Below are positions 20,505 to 20,812 of a stretch of DNA of 20,812 nucleotides, in pieces. Below the pieces are notes generated by a model. That model searched no databases. It was given only the letters and a program-made list of their open reading frames with translations, and had not been told where the DNA came from. Made by a program: the position numbers and the translations under genes. How positions within the stretch are numbered: position 1 is the stretch's first letter; each line of letters opens with the position of its first letter. Source of the stretch: a virus; IMG/VR virus record IMGVR_UViG_3300034142_000023, positions 1 to 20,812 of that record, one strand, 5' to 3'.

Positions 20505-20812
20505 ATGGGATTTTTAACCTCAGTCGAACACACGTTTAACGAAGTGAATCAAAGAAAGCACCTGCGTGAGGGAATTCTTAAGTTCGGCATCGAGTACCTC
20601 GACGATGCGATGGCGGGGATTTTAAAAAACGATCTAATTCTCATCGGAGCGGGCTCAGGAGCCGGTAAAACCCAAACGTGCTGTAACATTGCTAGGGCGA
20701 ATGTTGCTGCGGGTAAACGGGTGCATTACGTCGCTTTGGAGGCCGAGTACTTGGAGATCGAGCGACGGATTAAGTATCAACTTTTCGCCAAAAGCTTTTT
20801 CAATGACTCGTT
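20505..20812 (+). CDS. DnaB-like replicative helicase, N-terminal part (runs off the edge)
   Basis: The first 102 codons of a gene that continues past the window. KFGIEYLDDAMAGILKNDLILIGAGSGAGKTQ holds a Walker A motif (GAGSGAGKT, about 49-57) preceded by the usual G-x-x-x-L-D start of the RecA/DnaB core. Then NIARANVAAGKRVHYVALEAE forms the next strand and its acidic end. It starts at ATG 20505, one base after the initiator stop. The N-terminal DnaG-interaction domain of full DnaB is absent, as in short phage helicases. It should act as the hexameric fork helicase loaded by the upstream initiator. Confidence 0.75.
   Translation, partial: MGFLTSVEHTFNEVNQRKHLREGILKFGIEYLDDAMAGILKNDLILIGAGSGAGKTQTCCNIARANVAAGKRVHYVALEAEYLEIERRIKYQLFAKSFFNDS

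Noticed and set aside
1-20812. tRNA genes, CRISPR arrays, insertion sequences
   Set aside because: No cloverleaf with a CCA-type end, no regularly spaced repeats with spacers, and no transposase or terminal inverted repeats were seen.

Overview
The window reads as part of a temperate, P22-like short-tailed phage genome (podovirus type) from a Gram-negative host. It is tightly packed, and neighbouring genes mostly overlap by 1-4 bases. A lipoprotein, a secreted protein and an outer-membrane beta-barrel gene all imply a diderm host. The secreted proteins have a style that makes me think of Bdellovibrio-like bacteria, but that is only a guess.

Layout. (1) 1-9118, virion genes, all on +: the 3' end of a P22-type coat gene, a strong terminator, gp4-like and gp10-like tail/head-completion proteins, a small beta-rich protein, a GNAT-like protein at the gp14 position, three ejection-type proteins (the first with a C-terminal S74-type chaperone domain), and two tail fibre/tailspike-like proteins. 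(2) 9129-12550: a Cys-rich protein with a Sec signal peptide, then a cluster of small membrane/lipoprotein genes ending in a permuted NlpC/P60 (YiiX-type) enzyme, probably the lysis module. (3) 12551-14722, on -: an outer-membrane beta-barrel gene, a small XRE regulator and the likely repressor. This looks like the lysogeny strand, carrying a conversion gene. (4) 14723-14828: a divergent switch with a perfect 17-bp palindrome and 22-bp-phased repeats, followed by a Cro-like gene. (5) 15187-19154, on +: a small protein, an AAA ATPase of phage recombination type, a zinc-finger microprotein, a structured-RNA leader, an XRE regulator, an HTH/GIY-YIG fusion, an excisionase-like protein and a tyrosine integrase. 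(6) 19155-19524: non-coding, probably the attachment region. (7) 19525-20812: a small protein, a phage replication initiator with possible internal iterons, and the start of a DnaB-like helicase.

How it fits together. The Cro/repressor pair should decide between lysis and lysogeny. Int, the excisionase and the repeats downstream of int would handle integration. The ATPase, initiator and helicase serve recombination and replication, and the late block builds the particle and lyses the cell. Because int and its likely att region sit between the regulatory and replication genes rather than at an edge, the sequence may represent phage or circular DNA rather than an integrated prophage.

The most striking unexplained element is at 16791-16973. 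Two tandem, diverged copies of an RNA-like fold share a conserved nine-base loop (GGATGGGCY). Their helices are kept by compensating base changes, and the copies can alternatively pair with each other just before a U-tract. This resembles an attenuator, antiterminator (PUT-like) or tandem riboswitch upstream of the XRE/GIY-YIG/excisionase/integrase genes.
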